Under the pieces are notes generated by a model. That model was given only the letters and a program-made list of their open reading frames with translations, did not search any database and was not told the origin of the DNA. From Methanobacteriota archaeon (lineage in GTDB: Archaea; Thermoplasmatota; Thermoplasmata; Thermoplasmatales; Aciduliprofundaceae), in NCBI GenBank assembly GCA_013154005.1, contig JAADDK010000102.1, positions 1-34,914 on the forward strand: DNA of 34,914 nucleotides. Direction: 5' to 3'. Below, in pieces: positions 17,942 to 27,416 of the stretch. Made by a program: the position numbers and the translations under genes. Positions within the stretch are counted from its first letter, which is position 1. Each line of letters begins with the position of its first letter.

Positions 17942-18588
17942 AGGCTTATCACCTCAAAATTTGTGCTAAATGCATCGTAGATTACTAACCTGTCCTCGAG
18001 CAGATCCCCATTATTTGAAAGATATTTTGTGACTTCCAGTGCCTGGATTGCAGCGGTCATTCCTGCCGTGGCACCAAGCACCTGAGGTGAGCTAATCCTC
18101 GAGCCTTTTTTGATTATTTTTTTGATTTTCTCATGTGCGTTGCTCACGAAGCTCACCATTCCCATATATCCTTCTACCGCACCAAATACATAGGGTACAT
18201 GCAATTTTCTGGAAATATTTAAAATATTTATTCTACTCTCTGAATTATCGAGACAATCCACTATTACGTCAACATTTTCGGATATTTCGAAGTTTTTGTC
18301 TATTTTTTTGAATAATGGTACTACGGTGACATCGGGGTTAATCTCTTTAAGTTTTGTAGTGGCCACATCCACTTTTTTTCTTCCGAGGTCTTTAATTGTG
18401 TAGAGAATCTGACGGTTTAAGTTGCTCATCTCCACAAAATCATGGTCAACAATGATAAGTTTGCCAATCCCCGCCTGTGCCAAGTAAAGAGCAACAAATC
18501 CACCCAATCCTCCCATTCCCGCAATCATGACGGTTGCCTTCTTAAGTGAATCCTGATTTACCAGCGCTGACTGTCGAATGTATCTCAT
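17938..18588 (-). CDS. ThiF/MoeB/HesA-family E1-like adenylating protein (short form)
   Basis: MRYIRQSALVNQDSLKKATVMIAGMGGLGGFVALYLAQAGIGKLIIVDHDFVEMSNLNRQILY...DCLDN; ATGA-coupled to the MoaD-like gene. ORF track starts at 18666. Confidence 0.9.
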   Translation of the reverse strand: MRYIRQSALVNQDSLKKATVMIAGMGGLGGFVALYLAQAGIGKLIIVDHDFVEMSNLNRQILYTIKDLGRKKVDVATTKLKEINPDVTVVPLFKKIDKNFEISENVDVIVDCLDNSESRINILNISRKLHVPYVFGAVEGYMGMVSFVSNAHEKIKKIIKKGSRISSPQVLGATAGMTAAIQALEVTKYLSNNGDLLEDRLVIYDAFSTNFEVISL

Positions 18589-18668
18589 ACGCAGATATTT
18601 GATTATTCTTAAAAAAACTTGCTGGAAAGTGATGAAAAGTTTAATACATTTTGTTATGATATACACCT

Positions 18669-21600
18669 GTGTTTGCGGAATTCATTTCTCGGCACCCGCG
18701 GCTGGTCATTTCGATAGTGGTTATTTCCATTCTTATTACTGGCTACTATGCTTCACAGGTGAAAATAGGGGTTAGTACTGGAAGTTTTCAGCTTAAGAAT
18801 TCTGCTTATAAAACTTATAAAAAAATTCTGAGTACGTTTGGTAGTGAAACGGACGATGTTCTTGTGGTAACGGTTAGTAAAGATGGATATATATTTAATC
18901 GTGGAGATATTGAAAGTATCCTTCAATTTGAGATGAAAATGAAAAATGAAGTGCACACAGTTTCAAATGAATCACTGATAAATTATGTGCTTACTGGAAT
19001 GCATCTTATCAATATTACCGAGAGTTTACCCACCACACTAAACATTTCTGTATCGCCATATATTTTTGAGGATGTTGATAAAATAAAACGTGCCATTGGT
19101 AATTATACATACGTTGAGAATAATGCAAATGATACCATCAAAAACAGTACATATCGCATATTTATTCTGCTCCCAGAATATTCAAATACTTTATTGCCTG
19201 AAAATCTATCCGGACCATCAGGTGAAATATTTAACTTTACCTATCCTGATATAATTAAAAATTCCAGTTTAAAGAGTACCGTTTATAACGCCACTACTAT
19301 GCTTATTGAGGAGATTGAGATTTATCAAAATCTTACAGAATATGGAGCTTCGGGAGAGATGAGCTCTCCTAATATCCCGCAGAATTACAGTTTAGCATAC
19401 CTTAATCATACGATGGATTCTGTGGATTTTAATATCACGCGTGCCACCGTGGCCATGGAGCATTATAATGGCACGTATATGGAGTGGTATTCTTACAATC
19501 TATCCTTTAACCTCGCACTGGCTCTTTTATATTCTGGCTATCCAGAGATAGCACTTGGCGTCTACAATTTTGAGAAAACAGCCATGAGCAATGCGACCCA
19601 TGCATATTACAGTGATTACGTAAACTGGACTGCATATTTTGATACCCTTTCTAAATTTAAGGAGGGGAATATACCCACAGAAACAGTTTTAAATGCTACA
19701 TATAAGATGGAGAATAGGACTTTTGGTACACTCCGTGATTTTCTTGATGAATATCGCCATAAACTCGAAAATTACAGCAGGGGTGAGGTTTCATACAACG
19801 AAATTATGAACGATACATGGCAGGCGGAAAATATGAGTGTGCTTATGCAGAATTACACTTTGTGCTCATATATACAGGATAAAAGTACTATTCCCAAAAT
19901 CAATGAAACGATTGCTCAGGTAGAGAATCACAGTGGATATTCTGAGGCTATTTATTTAACCCACATTTCCACTTCTACCATGGGACGGATGAAAAATAAA
20001 ATTGTGTACTTCTACGGAGAAAAAATGATTCTTGGAAAGGTAAAAAATATTTTAGAAAATCTTAAAAGTATCCTTGTGAGTAATGAACGACCCCAAATAA
20101 AACAGGATGCATGGGATTTACTTTATTTTGGTGGTGGGATTGGTAATGTATCCTTTTCGATCACACCATTTTATCGGGCGTTGGTATCGTATAGGGACAC
20201 CATTTATTCAAATTTTTATGCAAACACATCAAGTATATTCTGGAATTATCTTACTTTGAAACCCCTGTCTATGAACTATAGTTATAATGAAGTGAATATA
20301 TCGCGCTCATATAATTTGACAGACATGCTTCATGATGTTAGGAACATGAATCAGAGTGCTATCAATATGGGAATTGAGAAAGTGAAAAATTTCAAAAACG
20401 AAACCGTGGAGAGAATAATTTTCAATTACACATCTGAGCTTAAAACGTTTAGAAAAAAGATTGTAAATCTGACAAGAGACTCGAAATATATATGCAATAA
20501 ATATTCACAGCTTGGGACAGTGGCGGATAATTTCACAGCGCTTCTTAATAACGTTACAGCTATGGGTGAGAATACGACCCGAACGGTGAATAAATCGATA
20601 AATGATACATATTCCATGCGGCAAATCGAAGATTTCTTTTCTTTAAGGCATATGTATTTTAACACGCTTTTATCTCGCGATTCTTTGTCCACCCTTCTGA
20701 TAATCGGAGTATATAACTCATCTTACGAAATGAAAATTTATGCCCTTGGTAAGAATATGTCATCAAATCCCTATGTTTCGTATCACACCATCGCTTCAAA
20801 GGTGCTAACAAGAGAGATTGAAGAAACGGCAACTTACGATATGAAAACGTTGCTTCCACTTTCTTTGGTTTTTCTCGTGATTTTATTGATGCTCACCTAT
20901 CGGAGTTTAAAAGCTGTAATTTTATCGTTATGTGCGGTGCTTATTGCTATGGTATGGTTATTTGCTTTCACGGTGCTTATTGGATGGGATTTTGACCCCA
21001 TTCTTCTGGCTGTACCCATAATGATTGTGGGTATTGGAATCGATGATGGAATATATGTTACTTTAAGATATATGGAGGAAAGAGAGCACAGGGATAGATG
21101 GAGAGCCACTCAGGTTACCGTGGCGTCTGTGGGAGGTGCACTGGTGCTAACGACCCTTACTTCCATGGTTGGGTTCATGTCAAATTCTATATCCAGTATG
21201 GAAGATATTCAAAGGTTTGGTATTCTCGCTGCGGCGGGTCTTATATTTTCTTTTGTGGCCATGAACACATTTCTTCCTGCGGCAAATCTTATTTTTGATA
21301 CTCGGGGGAAGATAAAGAAAATTGCATTTAAACCTGCCAGAATTGGGGCGGAAGCAGCCGTAAAAGTCCCGTATCTGGTCATTGCGGTGGTACTTGTTTT
21401 TTCAGCAGCAGGAGTTATTTCTTTTACACATTTAAATACTGAGTTTACGATACGGGATCTTGCCCCGGCAAACAGTGAGATTGTGAAATATTATCATTAT
21501 TACGAGAGGAATTTTAATGCAAGTGTCGAATACTCCTATATTTACATGTGTGGAAATCTCACTAATCCGGCAGTTTTGAAGGCCATGGTTGAAGTGCAGA

Positions 21601-22715
21601 AAAATATTGAAAATGATACTACGGTGGTGCATGATTACCCGATAATATCTCCATGGAGTATTATGAAAACTTATGCAGATGCACGACCCGGAGAATATTA
21701 TTATAACGCAACGTTCATAAAATTATTCCGCGAGAGTGATATTAATCATGATGGTATTCCAGATAGGAATATTTCTATGTTGTATTCTATGTTAAAGCCG
21801 GAAATATCCTCTGTGTTGCGAGGTGATCAGGCCATAATTATTGTGCGCACAGATTCGCATGATCTGAAAAAGGTGGACACTCTGGTGAGGGAACTTAATG
21901 CGGATGCAAAACCTCTCAGAAAATACGTGAAAGTGGAAATTGCCGGGGATGCCATAGTGGGTAAAGCTTCCATAGATGAAATAAACGAAAATCAGTTACG
22001 CTCCCTGTTTTTATCGATTACTGCGGCAATTGCCATGCTGGTGGTACTTTTTATGTACACTAAAAAAAGCTTCACACTGGGGATAATTGCTGCAATGCCG
22101 ATTATGGTGGTTGTGACATGGAACTGGGTGCTTATGTATGTGCTGGGAATTTCGTTGAATGTGATGACCAATACCATCGCTTCTCTGTGCGTTGGTCTGG
22201 GTGTGGACTATGGGATACACATAACACATAGATTTGTCGAGGAATCACACAGGTATTATGATTTGAAAACTGCGTTGTTCAGAGCCACCGAGCGAATGGG
22301 GAGGGGACTGGTGGGTGCCGCGGCTACCACAATAGCGGCCATAGGAATTCTCACTCTTTCAACAATACCACCGCTCAGCAGTTTTGCATTAATACTTTCT
22401 TTTTCAATACTGTTTGCATTTATTGCGTCCATATTCTTTTTGCCTTCTCTTTTATTGATATGGGCAAATTTCCGAAGGAAACATGGATATGACAATGTGG
22501 ATAAAAAAGTAGTTGAAGGTATAAAAAATGGGGATATTCGGATATTGTGTATGTATCATCTTTCGGAAAGTGCCTGCGTCGAATACGTTTACTCATTGAT
22601 TAAAAAAGGGAAAATTGCAGAGGCGAGAAATATTGCCGCAAAAATGAAGGAAGAGGGCATGGATTTATCGTTTCTGTTCAGGAGTTCTGAGGAGGTTCAT
22701 CCTCCTTTTGAATAA
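18669..22715 (+). CDS. MMPL/RND-superfamily membrane protein with a very large Asn-rich extracytoplasmic insertion
   Basis: GTG start; two RND permease TM bundles (MIVGIGIDDGIYVTLRYMEE; SLCVGLGVDYGIHITHRFVEE); long extracytoplasmic segment with many N-X-S/T sequons. Confidence 0.9.
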   Translation: MFAEFISRHPRLVISIVVISILITGYYASQVKIGVSTGSFQLKNSAYKTYKKILSTFGSETDDVLVVTVSKDGYIFNRGDIESILQFEMKMKNEVHTVSNESLINYVLTGMHLINITESLPTTLNISVSPYIFEDVDKIKRAIGNYTYVENNANDTIKNSTYRIFILLPEYSNTLLPENLSGPSGEIFNFTYPDIIKNSSLKSTVYNATTMLIEEIEIYQNLTEYGASGEMSSPNIPQNYSLAYLNHTMDSVDFNITRATVAMEHYNGTYMEWYSYNLSFNLALALLYSGYPEIALGVYNFEKTAMSNATHAYYSDYVNWTAYFDTLSKFKEGNIPTETVLNATYKMENRTFGTLRDFLDEYRHKLENYSRGEVSYNEIMNDTWQAENMSVLMQNYTLCSYIQDKSTIPKINETIAQVENHSGYSEAIYLTHISTSTMGRMKNKIVYFYGEKMILGKVKNILENLKSILVSNERPQIKQDAWDLLYFGGGIGNVSFSITPFYRALVSYRDTIYSNFYANTSSIFWNYLTLKPLSMNYSYNEVNISRSYNLTDMLHDVRNMNQSAINMGIEKVKNFKNETVERIIFNYTSELKTFRKKIVNLTRDSKYICNKYSQLGTVADNFTALLNNVTAMGENTTRTVNKSINDTYSMRQIEDFFSLRHMYFNTLLSRDSLSTLLIIGVYNSSYEMKIYALGKNMSSNPYVSYHTIASKVLTREIEETATYDMKTLLPLSLVFLVILLMLTYRSLKAVILSLCAVLIAMVWLFAFTVLIGWDFDPILLAVPIMIVGIGIDDGIYVTLRYMEEREHRDRWRATQVTVASVGGALVLTTLTSMVGFMSNSISSMEDIQRFGILAAAGLIFSFVAMNTFLPAANLIFDTRGKIKKIAFKPARIGAEAAVKVPYLVIAVVLVFSAAGVISFTHLNTEFTIRDLAPANSEIVKYYHYYERNFNASVEYSYIYMCGNLTNPAVLKAMVEVQKNIENDTTVVHDYPIISPWSIMKTYADARPGEYYYNATFIKLFRESDINHDGIPDRNISMLYSMLKPEISSVLRGDQAIIIVRTDSHDLKKVDTLVRELNADAKPLRKYVKVEIAGDAIVGKASIDEINENQLRSLFLSITAAIAMLVVLFMYTKKSFTLGIIAAMPIMVVVTWNWVLMYVLGISLNVMTNTIASLCVGLGVDYGIHITHRFVEESHRYYDLKTALFRATERMGRGLVGAAATTIAAIGILTLSTIPPLSSFALILSFSILFAFIASIFFLPSLLLIWANFRRKHGYDNVDKKVVEGIKNGDIRILCMYHLSESACVEYVYSLIKKGKIAEARNIAAKMKEEGMDLSFLFRSSEEVHPPFE

Positions 22716-23376
22716 ATCTTAAATCTCCTGCGATAACTGTTTTGTATCCCATCTCTGTTTGAATGATAAGGAATCCATTTTTGTCGATATCTATGGCGGT
22801 ACCATGATACTCTTTTTTTCCATCTATTACTTTTACATGCCTTCCCAGGGTGCATTGGTATTTTTTCCATTCTTTCACAATATCTGCGGGTTTTCTTTCC
22901 AATTCCAGCTCGAGGTACTGAAGTAACTCTGGTAGAAAATCATCCACTGTTATGTTTAATCCACAACTTTTGGCGGAGGTAGCATACTCCTTAAGTACTT
23001 CGGGTAATGGATTGTTCAGGTTTACTCCTATTCCTATTACGGCTATTTGATCTTGCGTCTCACACAGAATTCCCGAGATTTTCAAGTTATTTGCCATCAC
23101 ATCATTTGGCCATTTGAGACAACACGATAAACCCAATTTTATAAATGTCTTTGCAACGGCCACTCCTGCAGCAAGACTGAACAGGTGAGGGGAGTCATTG
23201 ATGGGGTATGTTACAGATAGCCACAATCCCCCCTCTTTTGCGAACCACTTTCTATGCATTCTACCCCTACCATCATGCATCTCTCTGGCGACAATTGCCA
23301 GATAGGGTGCATTTTTCTCTTTTGCTATATTCTGGGTGGAGTCTACGTGGTCGTATTTTATTATTTTGAAGGGCAT
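22678..23376 (-). CDS. birA: Biotin--[acetyl-CoA-carboxylase] ligase (no HTH domain)
   Basis: MPFKIIKYDHVDSTQNIAKE...AREMHDGRGRMHRKWFAKEGGLWLSV...KWPNDVMANNLKISGILCE; start 23376 agrees with TATA spacing. Confidence 0.93.
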   Translation of the reverse strand: MPFKIIKYDHVDSTQNIAKEKNAPYLAIVAREMHDGRGRMHRKWFAKEGGLWLSVTYPINDSPHLFSLAAGVAVAKTFIKLGLSCCLKWPNDVMANNLKISGILCETQDQIAVIGIGVNLNNPLPEVLKEYATSAKSCGLNITVDDFLPELLQYLELELERKPADIVKEWKKYQCTLGRHVKVIDGKKEYHGTAIDIDKNGFLIIQTEMGYKTVIAGDLRFIQKEDEPPQNS

Positions 23377-23454
23377 TGGATACCCAACGGAGCCCGGGTA
23401 TATCAATATTGCGCAGAAAAAGTTTTAATATGGGGCTGCATAATTGGTAATCGC

Positions 23455-24684
23455 ATGGAAAATGTTGAGTTTTTAAAGGGTGCGTTCAGAAGATACTACC
23501 TAAAAGAAACAGTCTCTCTACCCCCCAGATTTACCCGTAGGGAGTATGGATTTATGTTTTTTGATAAGAAATATGTGCTTCGGCACAAAGGATTTAAAAC
23601 ATTAAAAGAAATAAGACGATTTATGGTGGATAATGTACCTCGTCATGCATATTATTCCACAGCCTATTACTCTTATCCAGATACAAAGGACATGGAAAAG
23701 AAAGGATGGCTCGGTGCTGATCTTATTTTTGATTTGGATGCTGACCACCTACCTGAGACTGAGGGAATGAACTATCTTGAGATGATGGGAGTGGTGAAAA
23801 AAGAAGCACATAGACTTGTAAAAGATTTTCTTATGGATGATTTTGGATTTGATGAGGAATCCTTGAGTATAGCGTTTTCTGGAGGTCGGGGATTTCACAT
23901 ATATGTCCGGCGTAAGGATATTTTTACGCTTGGAAGTGATGAAAGACGTGAAATTGTGAATTATATCACTGGTGAGGGTGTGGATATGGTGAAGCTTCTG
24001 GAAAGTTCGCCCCGTGAATCGCGTAGGAAAGGTGGTTCAGGGGGATATGTACTGGAATTGCCACCTGTAAGTAAGGGAGGCTGGTACAGAAAGCTTACAG
24101 TAGGAATAACAACAGGTGCCCAAGAACTGTATAACATTTACACTCAGTTTGGAAAAGAAGGACTTGTTGCAGAGCTTGATCTGTACCTTAAAAATAAAAA
24201 GTTATCAAAGAAGCTCGCGAGAAAATTGCTTGAGAAAACCCCGAATTATTCTACAAAAATAGAGCTTTTAGCATTTGATAAAGAGTCTAAAAAACTCCAG
24301 GTTTTTGGCAGCGATGCTCTGAGAGATGCATTTCTTTTATACATAAAAGAGAAAATAAGAATAAGGGGTGAAACTGATGAGCCAGTAACTACAGATATAC
24401 ACAGACTTATAAGATTAATTGGCTCACTACACGGAAAGACAGGATTTATAGTTAGGGCTTTATCATATAATGAATTTAAAGATTTTAATCCTGCAAATCC
24501 AAATCATATCTTAGAATTTTTAGTTCCAAAGATATTTAAAGAGAATGAGGTTAAAATAATAAGTAAGGGAAAAATCAATTTACCCTTTGATGTTAGTTCG
24601 GTGGATGGGGAAGTGTGTGTGCCTGAGTATGCCGCAATATTTGCGGTTGCTAGAGGAATGGCCGATTTCATAACCAAATGTTAA
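23455..24684 (+). CDS. priS: DNA primase small (catalytic) subunit
   Basis: MENVEFLKGAFRRYYLKETVSLPPRFTRREYGFMFF...LIFDLDADH...SGGRGFHIYV...HRLIRLIGSLHGKTGF; archaeal PriS motifs. Confidence 0.95.
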   Translation: MENVEFLKGAFRRYYLKETVSLPPRFTRREYGFMFFDKKYVLRHKGFKTLKEIRRFMVDNVPRHAYYSTAYYSYPDTKDMEKKGWLGADLIFDLDADHLPETEGMNYLEMMGVVKKEAHRLVKDFLMDDFGFDEESLSIAFSGGRGFHIYVRRKDIFTLGSDERREIVNYITGEGVDMVKLLESSPRESRRKGGSGGYVLELPPVSKGGWYRKLTVGITTGAQELYNIYTQFGKEGLVAELDLYLKNKKLSKKLARKLLEKTPNYSTKIELLAFDKESKKLQVFGSDALRDAFLLYIKEKIRIRGETDEPVTTDIHRLIRLIGSLHGKTGFIVRALSYNEFKDFNPANPNHILEFLVPKIFKENEVKIISKGKINLPFDVSSVDGEVCVPEYAAIFAVARGMADFITKC

Positions 24685-24752
24685 TTTACTAAATATAGTT
24701 TATTAATTACGGTTATTTAATCAGGCAAAATGCAGATGAAAAAGAATGGAAA

Positions 24753-24762
24753 AGTATATAAG
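24753..24762 (+). promoter_or_regulatory. TATA box for rps17e
   Basis: agtatataag about 26-28 nt upstream of ATG 24785; leaderless arrangement. Confidence 0.6.
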
Positions 24763-24784
24763 AGGGTATCCTTTCTCTCCCAGT

Positions 24785-24991
24785 ATGGGAAACATAAGGC
24801 CATCCAATATAAAAAGAGTTGCTCGCGAGTTGGTGAACACTTACGGCGATAAATTTAATGGCGATTTCGATCATAATAAGAAGGTGGTATCGCAGATTGC
24901 AGATATCCAAACGAAGCGACTTAGAAATATGCTTGCCGGTTATGTGACCCGTTACTGGAAAGTTAAAAAGAGGAGGGAGGAAGGAAGTTAA
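24785..24991 (+). CDS. rps17e: 30S ribosomal protein S17e
   Basis: MGNIRPSNIKRVARELVNTYGDKFNGDFDHNKKVVSQIADIQTKRLRNMLAGYVTRYWK. Confidence 0.95.
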   Translation: MGNIRPSNIKRVARELVNTYGDKFNGDFDHNKKVVSQIADIQTKRLRNMLAGYVTRYWKVKKRREEGS

Positions 24992-25541
24992 GTTTTTCTT
25001 CAAATCTTTTGAGTTTGTCTTTTACTCTTCTGAGGGTTATATTGCCCATTTCTGAGAGAAATGATATATATTCTTTATTAGTCATAATGATTCCATCTTT
25101 ACCAAGCGGAACACTGAGATTTTCAGTACTCAGGATTTCCAACAGGATCCCATGATGGGTGATATTTCTGATTGAGGAATATTTAAATCCTGCCTCTTTG
25201 GCTAATATTAAAAGGCTCCTGGATTTTTCTAAATTTTCCGCAACTATATGTATTATGGCAGATTGAACCATGAACATAAGCATTCCTGAGTGGTACTCCT
25301 CCATTGCGCGTGTTAGAGTCTCTTCTTTAATTTCATAATGCCATTTTCCTAAAAATCTGGAATTTACTTTGTCTCCAATCATTGGAAGTTCCATTAATAC
25401 TATTCTCCCTGAACAGCTGCTGGTGGTGTAGTATCCGGGAATTGAGTTAATTTTTTCTAAAAGTGGGATTATATCCTGATCAACCCTTCCTTCCGTTTTT
25501 GCTTCTCGATATTTTTTCATGGCGGTATTTTTATCCATCAT
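24963..25541 (-). CDS. taw3: tRNA wybutosine-synthesis Taw3/TYW3-like methyltransferase
   Basis: LLEKINSIPGYYTTSSCSGRIVLM...GKWHYEI...FMVQSAIIHIVAENLEKSRSLLILAKEAGFKYSSI; TYW3 signature. Confidence 0.88.
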   Translation of the reverse strand: MMDKNTAMKKYREAKTEGRVDQDIIPLLEKINSIPGYYTTSSCSGRIVLMELPMIGDKVNSRFLGKWHYEIKEETLTRAMEEYHSGMLMFMVQSAIIHIVAENLEKSRSLLILAKEAGFKYSSIRNITHHGILLEILSTENLSVPLGKDGIIMTNKEYISFLSEMGNITLRRVKDKLKRFEEKLNFLPPSSF

Positions 25542-25590
25542 GGGTATCACCTTATTTAGTTAATATTATTAGTTTATAACAAGAAACTAA

Positions 25591-26034
25591 TCAAGTAAAA
25601 ACCAGTAAACCCCATTTTCCGAGGCTGATTTGTAATCCATATTGGTTCTCTCTCACGTAGCCATTTATTATTTTTATTTTCTTACCAACTTGAAGATTTT
25701 TTAAAGCGTCATCTATTTCATCGTTCCAGAGTACAAATTGGCATATCCCGGAATTGTCTTTTATCGTTACCCTCAGAATCCGATGATTTTTTCTGTTTTC
25801 TATTTCCCCAATGTTTATGATTACCCCCTCCACTGTAGCATTAATTCCATCATACAGCTCGGCTATACGCATTTTATTTCCTGGATTGCGATCTAATTCG
25901 TCCACAATAAGATATGCGATGGCATCATCATCCAGTAACCCTCCATATTTTTCCCTTCGAATGGCAATCTCATCTTTGAATCTACGAAGCGTCATAAGGT
26001 CCGCCACATACTGATAATAATCTTCCACTGACAT
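25591..26034 (-). CDS. OB-fold (RPA-like) nucleic-acid-binding protein
   Basis: GINATVEGVIINIGEIENRKNHRILRVTIKDNSGICQFVLWNDEIDDALKNLQVGKKIKIINGYVRENQYGLQISL; OB-fold pattern. Confidence 0.85.
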   Translation of the reverse strand: MSVEDYYQYVADLMTLRRFKDEIAIRREKYGGLLDDDAIAYLIVDELDRNPGNKMRIAELYDGINATVEGVIINIGEIENRKNHRILRVTIKDNSGICQFVLWNDEIDDALKNLQVGKKIKIINGYVRENQYGLQISLGKWGLLVFT

Positions 26035-26053
26035 CCTATCCCCATGCTCAACA

Positions 26054-26073
26054 TCCTATAAATTTAATGACCT
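26054..26073 (+). other. 
   Basis: TATA-like region atcctataaatttaatgacc; on the minus strand it lies about 27 nt upstream of the OB-fold gene start at 26034. Confidence 0.35.
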
Positions 26074-26146
26074 TATCAAATCACTTTTTTTACTTGCAGA
26101 GGGTAGACGTGAAGAACCAAAAATGCTATTCCATGAGGTCGGTGAA

Positions 26147-26173
26147 AAAATGAAACATAACCTATGTTATGTT
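26147..26173 (-). terminator. Candidate hairpin plus T-tract at the 3' end of the methyltransferase gene
   Basis: Perfect 8-bp inverted repeat AACATAAC-N4-GTTATGTT (26054+100: 26154-26173) overlapping the stop codon, followed on the minus strand by TCATTTTTTC. Confidence 0.4.
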
Positions 26174-27288
26174 ACATTTTCTGTAGCTATCCATTTATCA
26201 TCTACTCTGAATACTGAGCCCTTTTTATTTCCTTTTAGTGTGGACTCTATTCTTTTTCTGATGGTCCAGTATCCTTCTGGGGGGAGGTCAAATCTCAGGG
26301 TTACCTTTCCTATGCTCTCTTTTCTAAAACATTTTATCAGCTCCTCCATGGAATTTGCAATGCATAATACCCTATAGGGACTAAGAAATGGTGAATCAAT
26401 CCAGTTACCTGTGGCCAGAGTTCTTCTTTTGCCTATATGGAGGTATGTAATTTCATATTTTTTTTGAAATGGATTCAGTAATCTCGCATAGTAAAGCGAT
26501 TCGTCAACTAAATAAATATAATCACTTAACATTGATTTATCAGTAATTATTGTGTCTTTATATCGGAGTTCATCGCTCCAAAAGACACCTTTTTTGGGTA
26601 GTGTAACAGCGATTCTATTATGGGTTTTTATATCACCTACATATGCTGTAAAACGAGTTATTCTCCCATTGATAGATATATACTCTTTACCCCAGGAAAT
26701 AGGAATTTTATCTATAGAAATTTGAGGGGGTAAATCAAAAATATAATTTTTGTCTTTACCGTATTTTCTTATTATTTTTAATGGGGAGGGAATTAATGTT
26801 TCAAGTTTTCTTTCCTCTTCTGATTCGGCCCTGGCCGGGTCTGAGAACAGAATGTCGTATTCTTTTGCAATCCGGTAAATTTTTTCTGAGAAACAATTAC
26901 CATGTATAAATTTAATGTTCTTCGCATTATACGCTGCGGCATTTCTTTTTGCATATTCCACTCGTTTTTTGGATATGTCTATTCCCAGTACTTCCTTGTT
27001 GGTGAAGGAAAAAAATATTGCCTGCAGTCCAACTCCACAGCTTAGATCAGCAATTCTGAAATTTTTTATTTTTTCAGCTCGAAATCTCCCTATTATTTCG
27101 GGTGTGGAGTATCTGAGTCCATAATTATCAAAGTACAGATGATGAACTGAAAATTTATTTTTCATTTTTATTCTACATTTTGCAATTTCATATATCTCTT
27201 CATTAACTTTTTTTAGTATCTTGTCACGTGAATAACCACGTTTAATCATATTTTCGCATAACCGCACTTTTTTTTCTATGCTATCCAC
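26167..27288 (-). CDS. Class I SAM-dependent methyltransferase with THUMP-like C-terminal domain
   Basis: IADLSCGVGLQAIFFSFTNKEVLGIDISKKRVEYAKRNAA...DILFSDPAR; SAM-binding motifs; C-terminal domain resembles the THUMP-like family. Confidence 0.78.
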   Translation of the reverse strand: MDSIEKKVRLCENMIKRGYSRDKILKKVNEEIYEIAKCRIKMKNKFSVHHLYFDNYGLRYSTPEIIGRFRAEKIKNFRIADLSCGVGLQAIFFSFTNKEVLGIDISKKRVEYAKRNAAAYNAKNIKFIHGNCFSEKIYRIAKEYDILFSDPARAESEEERKLETLIPSPLKIIRKYGKDKNYIFDLPPQISIDKIPISWGKEYISINGRITRFTAYVGDIKTHNRIAVTLPKKGVFWSDELRYKDTIITDKSMLSDYIYLVDESLYYARLLNPFQKKYEITYLHIGKRRTLATGNWIDSPFLSPYRVLCIANSMEELIKCFRKESIGKVTLRFDLPPEGYWTIRKRIESTLKGNKKGSVFRVDDKWIATENVT

Positions 27289-27416
27289 ATCTTCCCGTAT
27301 ATCTTCAGTGAAATAAACTTTTCACCCAATATCTGTTTTACTTAATTAACAATATAACTTAACATGACTTAGTTAATAACTGATATAACTACAAATATAA
27401 AATTTAAAATTATTAA

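Noticed and set aside
23254-23454. 67-codon N-terminal extension of priS in the ORF track
   Set aside because: Overlaps birA and the divergent promoter; PriS homology starts at MENVEF (23455), with a TATA box about 26 nt upstream.
26054-26073. TATA-like run listed as 'other' on the plus strand
   Set aside because: Not a separate plus-strand element; it is best read as the minus-strand TATA of the OB-fold gene.
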